Origin: Bryocella elongata
GTDB lineage: Bacteria > Acidobacteriota > Terriglobia > Terriglobales > Acidobacteriaceae
Length of the DNA: 64,000 nucleotides
Assembly: GCF_900108185.1 (NCBI RefSeq)
Contig: NZ_FNVA01000006.1
Span: 417,914 to 481,913, forward strand
Direction of reading: 5' to 3'
Translations under genes and position numbers: made by a program
In this document: positions 32,817 through 42,087 of the stretch, piece after piece
How positions within the stretch are numbered: position 1 is the stretch's first letter
Layout: each line of letters starts with the position of its first letter
Notes under the pieces: model-generated
Told to the model about the DNA's origin: nothing
The model's database searches: none
The model's input: the letters and a program-made list of their open reading frames with translations, nothing else

Positions 32817-34397
32817 ATGAAAGACGTCTTCACCCAACACGCCGGGATCTTCATCCTTGCGGCGTACTTCTCGGTGACGGTCGTCATCGGATGGTTCTCG
32901 CTGCGTTCCAGGGTATCGGCGAATTCTTTTCTTAACGCAACGCGTGCCCTTCCGTTCCCGGTTGTGATCCTGTCCTACGTGTCGGCGAACAGCGGCGCGC
33001 TCGAGATCCTCGGCCTGAACGCCGCTGCCGCGCAGTATGGTGTCCAGGCGTTTCACTTCTACTGGATCGGCGCGATCCCGGCAATGATCTTCCTGTCGAT
33101 CTGGGTGATGCCCATGTATCGGCGCAGCGGCATCCGGAGTGTTCCAGAGTATTTCGAACTGCGGTATGGGCCGGATGTTCGTCTCTTGAACGCTTGCGTT
33201 GTCGCGACCATGAGACTCCTGCTGGGCGGGATCAACCTGTACGCGATGGCGCAGGTCCTGCAGGCAATTCTCGGTCTCCCGTTCCTTTCCGGTGTACTGC
33301 TGTCCGGCAGTGTAGTTCTTGCTTCCATGTTGTTAGGTGGCATACGCGCCACCATCTACAACTCGATCCTGCAGATGGGCCTGATGCTGTGTGGTCTCGT
33401 GCCTCTCGTGCTGCATTACGCCAAGGGCCGACGATCGTTGCCTCTCGTGGACAGCGGCATGCGCGGCCACCTCTGGACTTCCACTCCGCTCAACTCAACC
33501 ACCTCGACCTTCGATGCCATTGGCGTCGTCCTCGGTCTGGGCTTCGTCCTCAGCTTCGGCTACTGGTGCACGGACTTTGTGCTGATGCAGAGAGCTTTCA
33601 CCGCGCGCACGGACAAAGCCGCGCGGATGGTTCCTGTCTGGGCCGGCTTCGCAAAGCTGCTCTTTTCGATGATCGGCGTGCTGCCGGGATTGGCCGCAGT
33701 CTCCAGGATTCCAGGCCTTGGACATTCGGTGCGCTACGACCAGGCGCTGCCTTTGCTCATGCGCATGACCTATGGCCCGGTCATGCTCGGTCTTGGGTTG
33801 ACTGCCCTCGTGGCGGGCCTGATGTCTGGTTTGGCCGCGAACATTTCCGCGTTCTCGGCGTTATGGACCCAGGACATCTACCGGCAGTCCATCCGGAAAG
33901 ACGCAAGCGAGTCCCATTACGTATGGATGGGCAGGTTCGCGTATCTCTTCGCCGCGATCGTGGGGGGCTCCGCTTCCTATCTGACGATCCTGTTTGGAAA
34001 TCTCATGGAGCATATCCAACTGATATTTTCGATCTTTGCTTCGCCCTTCTGGGCCGTTTTTCTGCTGGGCATCGTTGCTCAGCGTGTGAACGCGAGAGGA
34101 GCGATCGCCGGTCTCATCAGCGGTGCAAGTATCGGGCTCGCCCATCTGGTTGCCTTCGGGGCTGGCTGGATCCGATATGGGTCTGTCATGAACATGACCT
34201 TCCACGGTGCGATTTATTCATTCACCACGGCCATAGTCGTCGGTCTGCTAGCCAGTCCGCGGGAGACCCGAGACATACAACAAAGGGTTCTCACTCTTGA
34301 CTCCTCGGTCGCGTTCGGCGTTCGCACACTTCCTCTCTGGTGCCTGTCGTTCGTCCTGCTATCGGTTGCCATTGCGCTGAATGTGTACTGGCGCTAG
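32817..34397 (+). CDS. Sodium:solute symporter (SSS family)
   Basis: The 526-residue protein has about 13 membrane spans with SSS features: YFSVTVVIGWFSLRSR at the start, NSGALEILGLNAAAAQYGVQ, FSYWCTDFVLMQRAF-type segment (FGYWCTDFVLMQRAFTARTD), and ALVAGLMSGLAANISAFSALW. It should import a monosaccharide or small glycoside with sodium. TATGAT lies eight bases before the ATG and no Shine-Dalgarno is visible. It completes the LacI-sulfatase-esterase-transporter run, 58 bases after the esterase. Confidence 0.9.
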   Translation: MKDVFTQHAGIFILAAYFSVTVVIGWFSLRSRVSANSFLNATRALPFPVVILSYVSANSGALEILGLNAAAAQYGVQAFHFYWIGAIPAMIFLSIWVMPMYRRSGIRSVPEYFELRYGPDVRLLNACVVATMRLLLGGINLYAMAQVLQAILGLPFLSGVLLSGSVVLASMLLGGIRATIYNSILQMGLMLCGLVPLVLHYAKGRRSLPLVDSGMRGHLWTSTPLNSTTSTFDAIGVVLGLGFVLSFGYWCTDFVLMQRAFTARTDKAARMVPVWAGFAKLLFSMIGVLPGLAAVSRIPGLGHSVRYDQALPLLMRMTYGPVMLGLGLTALVAGLMSGLAANISAFSALWTQDIYRQSIRKDASESHYVWMGRFAYLFAAIVGGSASYLTILFGNLMEHIQLIFSIFASPFWAVFLLGIVAQRVNARGAIAGLISGASIGLAHLVAFGAGWIRYGSVMNMTFHGAIYSFTTAIVVGLLASPRETRDIQQRVLTLDSSVAFGVRTLPLWCLSFVLLSVAIALNVYWR

Positions 34398-34612
34398 TAC
34401 GGGCAAGCACCCTGGTCACGAGGGTAGCCGCCCGGCGCCTCCCGCCGGACAATTCTCCCGATCCTTTTCCTTGCGGGACCGGCCATCCTGCAAACGATAT
34501 CAGAGTCGCCCTCCCGGCGCATGCCGGGGAACTCGCGGGCTTCGTTCGCTCAGGGTGTATCACCGCCTTTGGCGGAAAGAAGCCTATCTTTGGTGAAGAG
34601 ATGCAGTTCTTT

Positions 34613-34642
34613 TTGACAAAAAGGATGCTGCTTGCATACTAT
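34613..34642 (+). promoter_or_regulatory. Promoter of the first TonB-dependent receptor
   Basis: TTGACA (34613-34618) and TACTAT (34637-34642) are separated by 18 bp, predicting transcription from about 34649. The stretch 34398-34612 before it shows only a short CCGCC/GGCGG hairpin and no gene. Confidence 0.65.
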
Positions 34643-34693
34643 GGCTGCGCCTGTCGGAAGGTTCGCACATCGGTCTCATACTGGGATCCATAT

Positions 34694-34707
34694 TGCAAAC
34701 GTTTGCA
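34694..34707 (+). promoter_or_regulatory. LacI-type operator TGCAAACGTTTGCA
   Basis: A perfect 14-bp palindrome with a central CG, the usual layout of LacI/GalR operators, lies in the leader about 45 bases after the predicted start and 92 bases before the receptor ATG. The LacI regulator at 29343-30383 is the likely binder by proximity. Confidence 0.7.
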
Positions 34708-34798
34708 GTAGCTCCGGTGCAGCTTGAACCGTCACGAACGCCTCACCGCGCAAGGAACCGATCTGCTCGATTTGGAAGCACTTCTAAGGGGATGAGCC

Positions 34799-37700
34799 AT
34801 GATGAACTGGTCAAGATCTGAGACCGCGCGGCGCGTGCGGAAACAACTTAAGCTTGTGTGGATTCCGTTTCTTCTGCTCCTCATGGCCTTGCCTGCCATC
34901 GCCCAGATGGACCAGGGAACGATCACCGGCGTCGTGCAGGACAAAGAAGGAGCCGTCATTCCCGGGGCGACTGTCACGCTGACCAACACCGATACCGGGC
35001 TTGTCCAGCATGCCAACGCGAACGGCAGCGGCATCTATGTCTTCACTCCCGTGCCGATTGGCAATTACAAGATCGCGGCATCCTCGGCCGGCTTTTCAAC
35101 CACGGTCCAGGAAAACCTTCGTCTCGATGTGCAGCAAAGGTTGAATGTGGTCCTGAAGCTCAACCCGGGGGCTGTATCCGAGACGGTTACCGTGAGCACC
35201 GCGCCCCCTCCCCTGCAGACGCAGGAGGCCTCTGTGGGACAGGTGATGACCACGGAGACCATCAACGACACGCCGCTCAACGGGCGCAATTGGGTCTTCA
35301 TCGCACAGCTGGCTGCAGGCGTAACGCCGAGCACAGGATCTCCTGCTGCCGGCAACGGAGACTTCTCTGCAAACGGTCAGCGCGTTGAGCAGAACGACTT
35401 CATCCTGGACGGCTTTGACGACAACAACGGCTCGTTCAACTTTTCCGGTGGAACGTCGTATGCTGTGCAGCCTCCACCCGACGCGCTGGCAGAGTTCAAA
35501 GTGCAGACCGCGGATTTCAGCGCGGAATTTGGCCACTCTGCAGGAGCCGTCGTAAACGCGAGCATCAAGTCCGGAACGAACGATATTCATGGCGATGTCT
35601 GGGAGTATTTCCGCAACAACGCCCTCGACGCCCGCAACTGGAATTCGACGACTATCCCGGACTATCGGGAAAACCAATTCGGCGCCACGCTAGGTTCACC
35701 GATCATCCGTAACAAGCTCTTTTACTTCGGCTATGCCGAAGCCAATCGCATCACCTATGCCAACACAAGTCTCAGCTCTGTTCCCACCGACCTGATGAAG
35801 ACAGGCGATTTCAGCGAGCTTCTTAACCCCGCACTCACCTCGACCGGCACAGCGATCAAACTCTACGCGCCCGGTTCAAACGGGAGTAAGTTGCTTGTCT
35901 GCGGCACGCAGCAGAATGTCATTTGCCCCGGCAACGTGAATCCGCTTGCGAAGAGCATCCTGGCGCTCTATCCCGAGCCCAACACGAACGGCGCTAACAC
36001 CTATAACAATTACACGAACAACAATCCCTTCCACCAGAACGTATGGCAGTGGGGCAGCCGCGTCGATTGGAATGCAACTCCCAAAGACCAGGCGTTTGCG
36101 CGCTACACCTATTCGAACGAAGTAGCCGACTACTCGCCAACCTTCGGTCTTCCCCTGGATGGGGGCTCCTACCCTACGGATGGATCGCTTCAGGTCTTCA
36201 ACGATTCGCTCTCCCTCAGCGAGACACACATCTTTACCCCCACGCTGGTCAACGAATTCCGGTTTGGATTCAACTACCTCAAATATCTCGCGCTCCAACC
36301 GGACAGCAACGTCAATGCTGCCGCCAACCTTGGCCTCGGAGGCATCCCCTATACGCCGGGCCAGGGTGGACTTCCGCACACTACGGTGACAGGTCTTAGC
36401 CTGTTTGGATCGCCCGCGTCGGCGCCAAATACGAACTTCGCAGATTCGTTCCAGATCATGGACAACGTCAGCAAGAATCTCGGCAAGCACTCGCTTCGGA
36501 TGGGCGTCTTCTTTCAGAGTATGCGCGACCGGATTACCAACCAGAATCCACGCGGGTCCTATACCTACAGCGGTCGCTTTACAAGTCTTCCCGGCACAGC
36601 TAACACCGGATTCGGCGCGGCAGATTTCCTCTCGGACATGATGGATTCTGCGTCCGTCTCCACCGTCAATCTCTTCCACGATTCCCGCTGGTACCGTGCT
36701 GCTTACGCCGAGGACACGTGGAAGGTAGCCCCCACTGTCACTCTGACGTTGGGACTCCGTTACGACTTCTATCAGCCGTCGAAGGAGATCAACGGGCGTC
36801 AGGCAAGCTTCAATCCCACGGGACCGCTTCTGCCAGGCAGCGGACAGGCGACGATGACCTACGTCAGTAGCCAGGAAGCCAACCTTGGTTTGGCGCCCGC
36901 TTTCCTGACGTATATGACGCAGAACAACGTCTCCATTCAATACACCAACAATCCTTCGCTGACCAATGCGCAGAAGTGGAACTTTGCGCCACGCCTTGGT
37001 ATCGCCTGGAATCTCTATCCCAGGACCGTGATTCGGGCGGGTTACGGCATCTTCTATGGCGGGTTGGAGTCGAACGGCCCTGAGAACTTTCTGGCGAACT
37101 ATCCCTTTCAGTTTTCATCGAGTTTCTCCTCACCAAGTTGCACTCCGGGATCCTGCCTCACCGATGGCCTCAACCTGGAAACCGGCTTTCAGCAGCAGAT
37201 CAGTCAGGGCTTCAATAACTTTCTCTCGCAGCCAGTCTTCTACGGTGTCGATCAGAACACCAAGACACCCTATGCGGAGAATTACAACCTGACCCTCGAG
37301 CAATCCCTTACTCACAAGCTCGTCTTCAGCCTCGCGTACGTCGGCTCAACGAGTCACCATCTGCAAATTCCCGGAGCCCCGAATTCCGCGGCCGCTCTTA
37401 TCAAACCAGGCCTCGCTGTGAAAACGGTACAACCGTTTCCGACGCTGGGAGCTGTCACCTTGGATACTTACGCAGGGGCCAGCAATTACAACTCATTCCA
37501 GGCACGCGTGGAGCAGTCCTATTCCAACGGACTCCGCTTCCTTTCGACTTACACCTGGGCTCACGCACTGGACGATGCTACGGACGACTGGACTACCTAT
37601 GGCCCCGATACCGGTTACCGCGCCTACAACCTGATCGGCATCAACAACGATTACAGCAATTCTCCTCAAGACATACGGCAGAGGGTCACGGTCAACGCGT

Positions 37701-38320
37701 ACTACCAGCTGCCCTTTGGGCATGGCAAGAAGTATCTGCGCGACGGCGCGCTCCTGAACAGCATCGTGGGTAGTTGGGCAGCCAATCTCGTGTTCACGGC
37801 GCAGACAGGGCCTCCGATCACGGTCTCCACCAACCTCGGCAGCTCCGGGCCAAACGGTGGCACAGCGGAGGCAATCAAGGTACGCGATCCCTTCGCTGCG
37901 GGAGGAAGTCCCGATCCCACGAATCCAACCATTACCTGTGCGCAGCAGACTAAGACCATTCAGCATTGGTACAACCCGTGTGCGTTCGCCAATCCTCCAA
38001 TCGCCTCCTTTCCCACCGCGAGCACGCAGATCACCGGCCTGGCCGCCCTCCCGTATCTCGGTGGACGCAGGTTGAGCGGACCTCCGGCTCCCGGACTCGA
38101 GCGCGTCAATCTTTCGATGTTCAAGTCGTTTTCTACGTTCCGCGAACAGCGTCTTGAGGTGAGAGCCGATGCGTTCAATCTCCTCAACACCCCGTCGTAT
38201 GGCCGCCCTTCCACGTCGAGCGATGCCGCTACCGGTGGGCAGATCACGGCGCCCCAAACCATCCAGTCGCTTGCACCCGATGCACGGTTCTTCCAACTCT
38301 CGGCTAAGTATGTGTTCTAG
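34799..38320 (+). CDS. TonB-dependent receptor with carboxypeptidase regulatory domain
   Basis: The 1173-residue protein has a signal peptide (about residues 18-36, ending PAIAQ), a CarboxypepD_reg-like domain (GTITGVVQDKEGAVIPGATV through IPIGNYKIAASSAGF-type), a plug with TINDTPLNGRNWVFIAQLAAG and FILDGFDDNNG, and a large outer-membrane beta-barrel ending in LSAKYVF. This Oar-like layout is common in acidobacteria and lacks a SusD partner. It probably imports oligosaccharides released by the locus. AAGGGG precedes the ATG at suitable spacing. Regulation by the palindrome at 34694 is inferred. Confidence 0.93.
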   Translation: MMNWSRSETARRVRKQLKLVWIPFLLLLMALPAIAQMDQGTITGVVQDKEGAVIPGATVTLTNTDTGLVQHANANGSGIYVFTPVPIGNYKIAASSAGFSTTVQENLRLDVQQRLNVVLKLNPGAVSETVTVSTAPPPLQTQEASVGQVMTTETINDTPLNGRNWVFIAQLAAGVTPSTGSPAAGNGDFSANGQRVEQNDFILDGFDDNNGSFNFSGGTSYAVQPPPDALAEFKVQTADFSAEFGHSAGAVVNASIKSGTNDIHGDVWEYFRNNALDARNWNSTTIPDYRENQFGATLGSPIIRNKLFYFGYAEANRITYANTSLSSVPTDLMKTGDFSELLNPALTSTGTAIKLYAPGSNGSKLLVCGTQQNVICPGNVNPLAKSILALYPEPNTNGANTYNNYTNNNPFHQNVWQWGSRVDWNATPKDQAFARYTYSNEVADYSPTFGLPLDGGSYPTDGSLQVFNDSLSLSETHIFTPTLVNEFRFGFNYLKYLALQPDSNVNAAANLGLGGIPYTPGQGGLPHTTVTGLSLFGSPASAPNTNFADSFQIMDNVSKNLGKHSLRMGVFFQSMRDRITNQNPRGSYTYSGRFTSLPGTANTGFGAADFLSDMMDSASVSTVNLFHDSRWYRAAYAEDTWKVAPTVTLTLGLRYDFYQPSKEINGRQASFNPTGPLLPGSGQATMTYVSSQEANLGLAPAFLTYMTQNNVSIQYTNNPSLTNAQKWNFAPRLGIAWNLYPRTVIRAGYGIFYGGLESNGPENFLANYPFQFSSSFSSPSCTPGSCLTDGLNLETGFQQQISQGFNNFLSQPVFYGVDQNTKTPYAENYNLTLEQSLTHKLVFSLAYVGSTSHHLQIPGAPNSAAALIKPGLAVKTVQPFPTLGAVTLDTYAGASNYNSFQARVEQSYSNGLRFLSTYTWAHALDDATDDWTTYGPDTGYRAYNLIGINNDYSNSPQDIRQRVTVNAYYQLPFGHGKKYLRDGALLNSIVGSWAANLVFTAQTGPPITVSTNLGSSGPNGGTAEAIKVRDPFAAGGSPDPTNPTITCAQQTKTIQHWYNPCAFANPPIASFPTASTQITGLAALPYLGGRRLSGPPAPGLERVNLSMFKSFSTFREQRLEVRADAFNLLNTPSYGRPSTSSDAATGGQITAPQTIQSLAPDARFFQLSAKYVF

Positions 38321-38840
38321 CTCCCGGTAATTTCCTCGGCAAGGAACAACAGGTTGCAGGAGTTAGCGCAATCTGTTCTTTGCCGCGAAACCCCTTTTCT
38401 CGCCGTTGATACACATCCGCAACAGGGCCGCAGGTCACGTAGCGCTGAGGCGCAGTGAAGATGCAGAGCCGCGCACCAAAGACATCGGTCAGTTCGTGCC
38501 GGACAAAGGCGTCAGCGGTCAGGTGAATCATGAATCATTCCCATCCACAACGGCTCGACAACGATATCTCCGGCTCGCTGTGGATGCTGTTCCTTGCACG
38601 CGCCCAGCGAGTGCGGGGCAAGATCTTTCATGCAGTGCATATTCGAAGTCCTGCGCCCTGCCTGAAAGATACCAACAAATAGTCCTCGACGATCGCGTGA
38701 TGTGGCCGCGGCGCGCTGCTTCTCCCTAAGTCAGATAGGGCAGACAGGCCGCCAGGCGATCAGCCTTGCACGGAATGAGGCAGCACGCTTGCCAAACTCC
38801 CCACCCGACGAACAACCGCGCCATGAAGGAGATACTCCAA
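38321..38840. other. Intergenic region without a convincing gene
   Basis: No terminator or recognisable promoter was found. One 50-codon frame at 38530-38682 follows AGGTGA, but its product resembles nothing known and has no domain-like features, so it is not called. Confidence 0.5.
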
Positions 38841-41051
38841 ATGAAGGCTTTACCGATCCAACTTCGCAAAGTATGTGTAAGCCTGTGGGGCCCGGTATTT
38901 CTCTTACTCATAGGTTTTCCAGCCGTTTGCCTGGCGGCCCCGTCTGCACCTGCGACGATCGACTTCGCGGTGACAAATGCGATCCTTGCCAGCCCCGGGG
39001 CCACCGCCACATCCCCACAGACGACCCTGTACTGGGGGAAAGCAACGGGCGCGACGGGGAGCATGACTTATCAGGTCTACCGCTCCACAACAAGTGGTGG
39101 ACCCTACACGGAGATCGCGTCCAGCATAGCGGCCGCAACGGTCACGCCCACCTACGTGGATGTGTCCGCCACAGCCGGCACAACCTACTACTATGTGGTC
39201 ACCGCTACCGATACCACCGGACAGAGTGGCTATTCACCAGAGGTTGCCGTCACCACGGCTCCCGTACCCACGTCGGTAAGTGCTGCAGGCGCCAGCGAGG
39301 CGGTAACCGTCTACTGGACCGGAACCTACGGGATTAATTACAACGTCTATGCTGCGTCGAACTCCAGCGGCACGTGGACAACCGTGAAGTCGAATATATC
39401 GGGAACGACCGGTGCGATGAGTTACACCGATAAAGCAGGGCCTACCGGTCTCGGACTGCAAAGCGGACAGACCTACTACTACGCGGTTGCTGCAGTGACG
39501 GGCACCTTCAACCTGAGTGAAACCGATTCCGCGAGCGTCTCAGCCGCGCCCTCTGGCGACCCCCTGGGACCCACTCCGTCCGTAACGTCGATGACGACGA
39601 GCGGCGCGACGGCAACTGTGTCTCTTTCCTGGCCCGCTGTTCCCGGCGCTACAGCCTATAACATCGTGCGCAGCACCTCGACGAGCGGTCCCTGGACCTG
39701 TCCCGCGTCTAATTGTCTCTTGTCGACTCCACAAAGCGGCACTACGTACGTCGATTCGACTGCGGCATCCGGCACAATTGAGTACTATCAGGTTCTGGCC
39801 ACAAGTAATGGCGGAACGACCTATGGGGCTTCTCATACCATCGGTGTCTCGACAACCATCACCACCGCCAGCTTTGCGACCACGGGCACGGGCACGAGTA
39901 ACAAAGCTGCTGCCAGTTGGTCCTTTGATCTGAAGCAGGATGAGTCCAGCAGCAATATCAGTACGTACGTGGCGAACGCTGGCGGAGCAACCATGTTCAC
40001 CGGCGTCCGCGTATCCTGGTTCCCACAGTATCCGTTGCTCCTGAGCAATACGGCCCTCAATCCTATCGCTCAGTCGCAACTCGATTACGAAGCCTCCAAT
40101 GCCGCACTCATCGAGCACACCACGGGCACCTTCCTCAATTTCTTTCTCTCACCGAAGACGGGTTCCCTGGATACAGCCTTCTACGACAGCAGCACGCCGC
40201 CTGCCATCGATGTAACCAAATGGGTGGATGCGATGCAACTGTCGCGAGACTATTACCAGAACACCTACAGCGCGAATAGCGCGACCATCGCGTACAACGG
40301 CATTGAAAACGAACCGGATAATACCGGCTGCCAGTTCACTTCCGCCACGTTCGGCACGATCCTGAACGCGCTCGACGGAAGCTGGGGAAGTGCTGTACAG
40401 GAAGGCCCCGACACCTTCCGGGCTGGCGATGGAGCCTTGTGGCTGGGAGCAAGCCCGTCCTCGATCCAGGCTCCCCAACCAATGGGCGGCGGCAGCCTGT
40501 GCGAAACGTCATACGTCCCCATCCAGAGTTCAACTCCACTTGCGATTACGAAGGCCTCAACCCACGCCATTGGGGGGACGCCTCTGGCCGATTTCAAGAC
40601 CTTCCTCACCCAGGCAAGGGACACCGACGGCTTGGCGATCTGGCTGCCGGAAATTCATTCGCTTGCGGAACCCATGGTCGCCCTCAACTACGGGACGGCA
40701 AAGGGAATTGCTCGAGCCGTCTGGTGGAATCCCATCACAACGGTCCGCGGCGACTTCATGCAGATCAGCAAGGCCAACAATCAACTCTTCAACGCCATCT
40801 CTGCCGACGGATTATTCGCAGTGACGTCCGGCTACTTCAACGGCAACAGTTCCACTCTCGCAGTTTTCCTCGCCAACACCGCTGTGGATCCCACCACCTT
40901 CAAGATCCCGGTCTACGAGACCTTCACCCTGAAATGCACCAATCGGACCGTGTACTTCAATGGCAGTTCAACGGCTTCATCCACATACACCATGACGCTG
41001 CCTTCTGCGGACAACCAGAACGCCGAATTTGAGATTCCGGTCACCTGGTAA
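38841..41051 (+). CDS. Secreted FN3-repeat protein with glycosidase-like C-terminal domain
   Basis: About 736 residues. ATG 38841 follows AAGGAG. The signal peptide is ALPIQLRKVCVSLWGPVFLL plus an AVCLA cleavage region. Three fibronectin type III-like modules span about residues 40-345 (each with a Y-x-V-x-R or YYYVV strand). The remaining 390 residues form a domain with IAYNGIENEPDNTG, resembling the Asn-Glu-Pro acid/base motif of clan GH-A, and AIWLPEIHSLAEPM, a possible nucleophile Glu. No known GH family is recognised with confidence. Secretion and FN3 modules suggest action on an extracellular polymer. It is followed by a strong terminator. Confidence 0.72.
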   Translation: MKALPIQLRKVCVSLWGPVFLLLIGFPAVCLAAPSAPATIDFAVTNAILASPGATATSPQTTLYWGKATGATGSMTYQVYRSTTSGGPYTEIASSIAAATVTPTYVDVSATAGTTYYYVVTATDTTGQSGYSPEVAVTTAPVPTSVSAAGASEAVTVYWTGTYGINYNVYAASNSSGTWTTVKSNISGTTGAMSYTDKAGPTGLGLQSGQTYYYAVAAVTGTFNLSETDSASVSAAPSGDPLGPTPSVTSMTTSGATATVSLSWPAVPGATAYNIVRSTSTSGPWTCPASNCLLSTPQSGTTYVDSTAASGTIEYYQVLATSNGGTTYGASHTIGVSTTITTASFATTGTGTSNKAAASWSFDLKQDESSSNISTYVANAGGATMFTGVRVSWFPQYPLLLSNTALNPIAQSQLDYEASNAALIEHTTGTFLNFFLSPKTGSLDTAFYDSSTPPAIDVTKWVDAMQLSRDYYQNTYSANSATIAYNGIENEPDNTGCQFTSATFGTILNALDGSWGSAVQEGPDTFRAGDGALWLGASPSSIQAPQPMGGGSLCETSYVPIQSSTPLAITKASTHAIGGTPLADFKTFLTQARDTDGLAIWLPEIHSLAEPMVALNYGTAKGIARAVWWNPITTVRGDFMQISKANNQLFNAISADGLFAVTSGYFNGNSSTLAVFLANTAVDPTTFKIPVYETFTLKCTNRTVYFNGSSTASSTYTMTLPSADNQNAEFEIPVTW

Positions 41052-41076
41052 GAACGTCACGAAGCAAGGGAAGACT

Positions 41077-41115
41077 GCATCTGGAACCCCCCACGGGTTC
41101 CAGATGCCTTTCTTT
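41077..41115 (+). terminator. Rho-independent terminator ending the first carbohydrate locus
   Basis: GCATCTGGAACCC and GGGTTCCAGATGC form a perfect 13-bp stem with loop CCCAC, followed by CTTTCTTT. Confidence 0.93.
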
Positions 41116-41152
41116 GGAGCAAGCCGGCAGCAGCTATGGCCACGTTGGCGAC

Positions 41153-41392
41153 CTACTGTTTTGCATTCATGGTCGCATCAACGCGTTTGGTGCCTTCCAC
41201 GCCGAAGCCGATCCATCCGGAGTTGATACTCTCTGCCATCTCTTCGAATGCCCACGTATCCCTTTCGGGTATTCCCATCCCGGCGAGATTGCGAACCCAT
41301 GCGTCTCGCGGAATAGCCTGCGCTCGCACCTCTTTGCCTAGAACTTCGCCAAACTGCTGAGCAAGGTCATCCGGGCTGACCATTGAACCCAA
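41153..41392 (-). pseudogene. C-terminal fragment of an NmrA-like NAD(P)-binding protein
   Basis: The frame reads MVSPDDLAQQFGEVLGKEVR and DAWVRNLAGMGIPERD, the typical C-terminal part of NmrA/atypical short-chain dehydrogenases. The nucleotide-binding N-terminal Rossmann part is missing. No ribosome binding site precedes it. Read as a gene remnant. Confidence 0.6.
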
Positions 41393-41638
41393 CTCGATCA
41401 GGCGGCGTCCAGATCACTCCGTTATTAACAACGTCGCAACTTCAGCCCCGATATCCTCCGATGCGTCCAGGACGTATGGAACTACAGGAATCAAGACTGG
41501 GAGTCAAGTTTGAATATGGGCCAATTTGTGTATCGCAACCGCACGAGAAACTAAGAAGTGAAACCTCAGGAGGTCATCGATCTGGTTCTGATCATGGTCG
41601 GTCACAGCTGAGAGGCCATGCTGGTCGGCTCCCCGGCG

Positions 41639-41725
41639 AACCGACCCGATCGCCCACTTTCCGTTGCCCTTGTCGTGGGCTTCCAACAACTTCCTTCGCA
41701 GATCATCAGAATACGGTCGCGCCAT
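41639..41725 (-). pseudogene. IS630-type transposase N-terminal fragment
   Basis: MARPYSDDLRRKLLEAHDKG on the minus strand is a typical start of IS630-family transposases. Similarity ends after about 29 residues and the catalytic domain is absent. Nothing else is recognisable between 41393 and 41860. Confidence 0.65.
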
Positions 41726-41860
41726 CTCTTAAATTTCGACCCGCAAACCAACCCCGCAAAGAATCAAACTCTATACGATCGGATATTCCGCTCTAGCCAT
41801 TCCGTGTAGCGATTCGCAGGGGAAGTTCTGACGAAAGGTCTCGGGTACCTGGCCCGCGCC

Positions 41861-42058
41861 TTATTTCGAACTTCTGCGGGCAGCAAGAAACATAATGAGT
41901 CCGAAGAGCAGCATGACAAGGCCCCAGATGAGATTGATGTTCATGCCTCCAGAACTGGCGTAGATGTCGCTTCCTCGTGTCATGGCGCCATGGACGACCA
42001 TGATCACACCGAGAATTAGAAAGAGAAGACCGAGCGGCAGGCGAATGTCCAGTCCCAT
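41861..42058 (-). CDS. Small two-span membrane protein next to a symporter
   Basis: The 65-residue protein has two hydrophobic segments (LPLGLLFLILGVIMVVHGAM and LIWGLVMLLFGLIMFLAARR) joined by a short polar loop. It starts 29 bases after the stop of the SSS symporter gene in the same direction, after GAAAGGAA, so it is probably co-translated. It may be an accessory subunit of the symporter. Similar small proteins beside SSS carriers exist, but I recognise no named family. Confidence 0.7.
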   Translation of the reverse strand: MGLDIRLPLGLLFLILGVIMVVHGAMTRGSDIYASSGGMNINLIWGLVMLLFGLIMFLAARRSSK

Positions 42059-42087
42059 AGGTCGAGTTCCTTTCTGCCGAGCGACTG

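Noticed and set aside
38530..38682. 50-codon frame with a possible ribosome binding site
   Set aside because: No similarity or composition feature supports translation.
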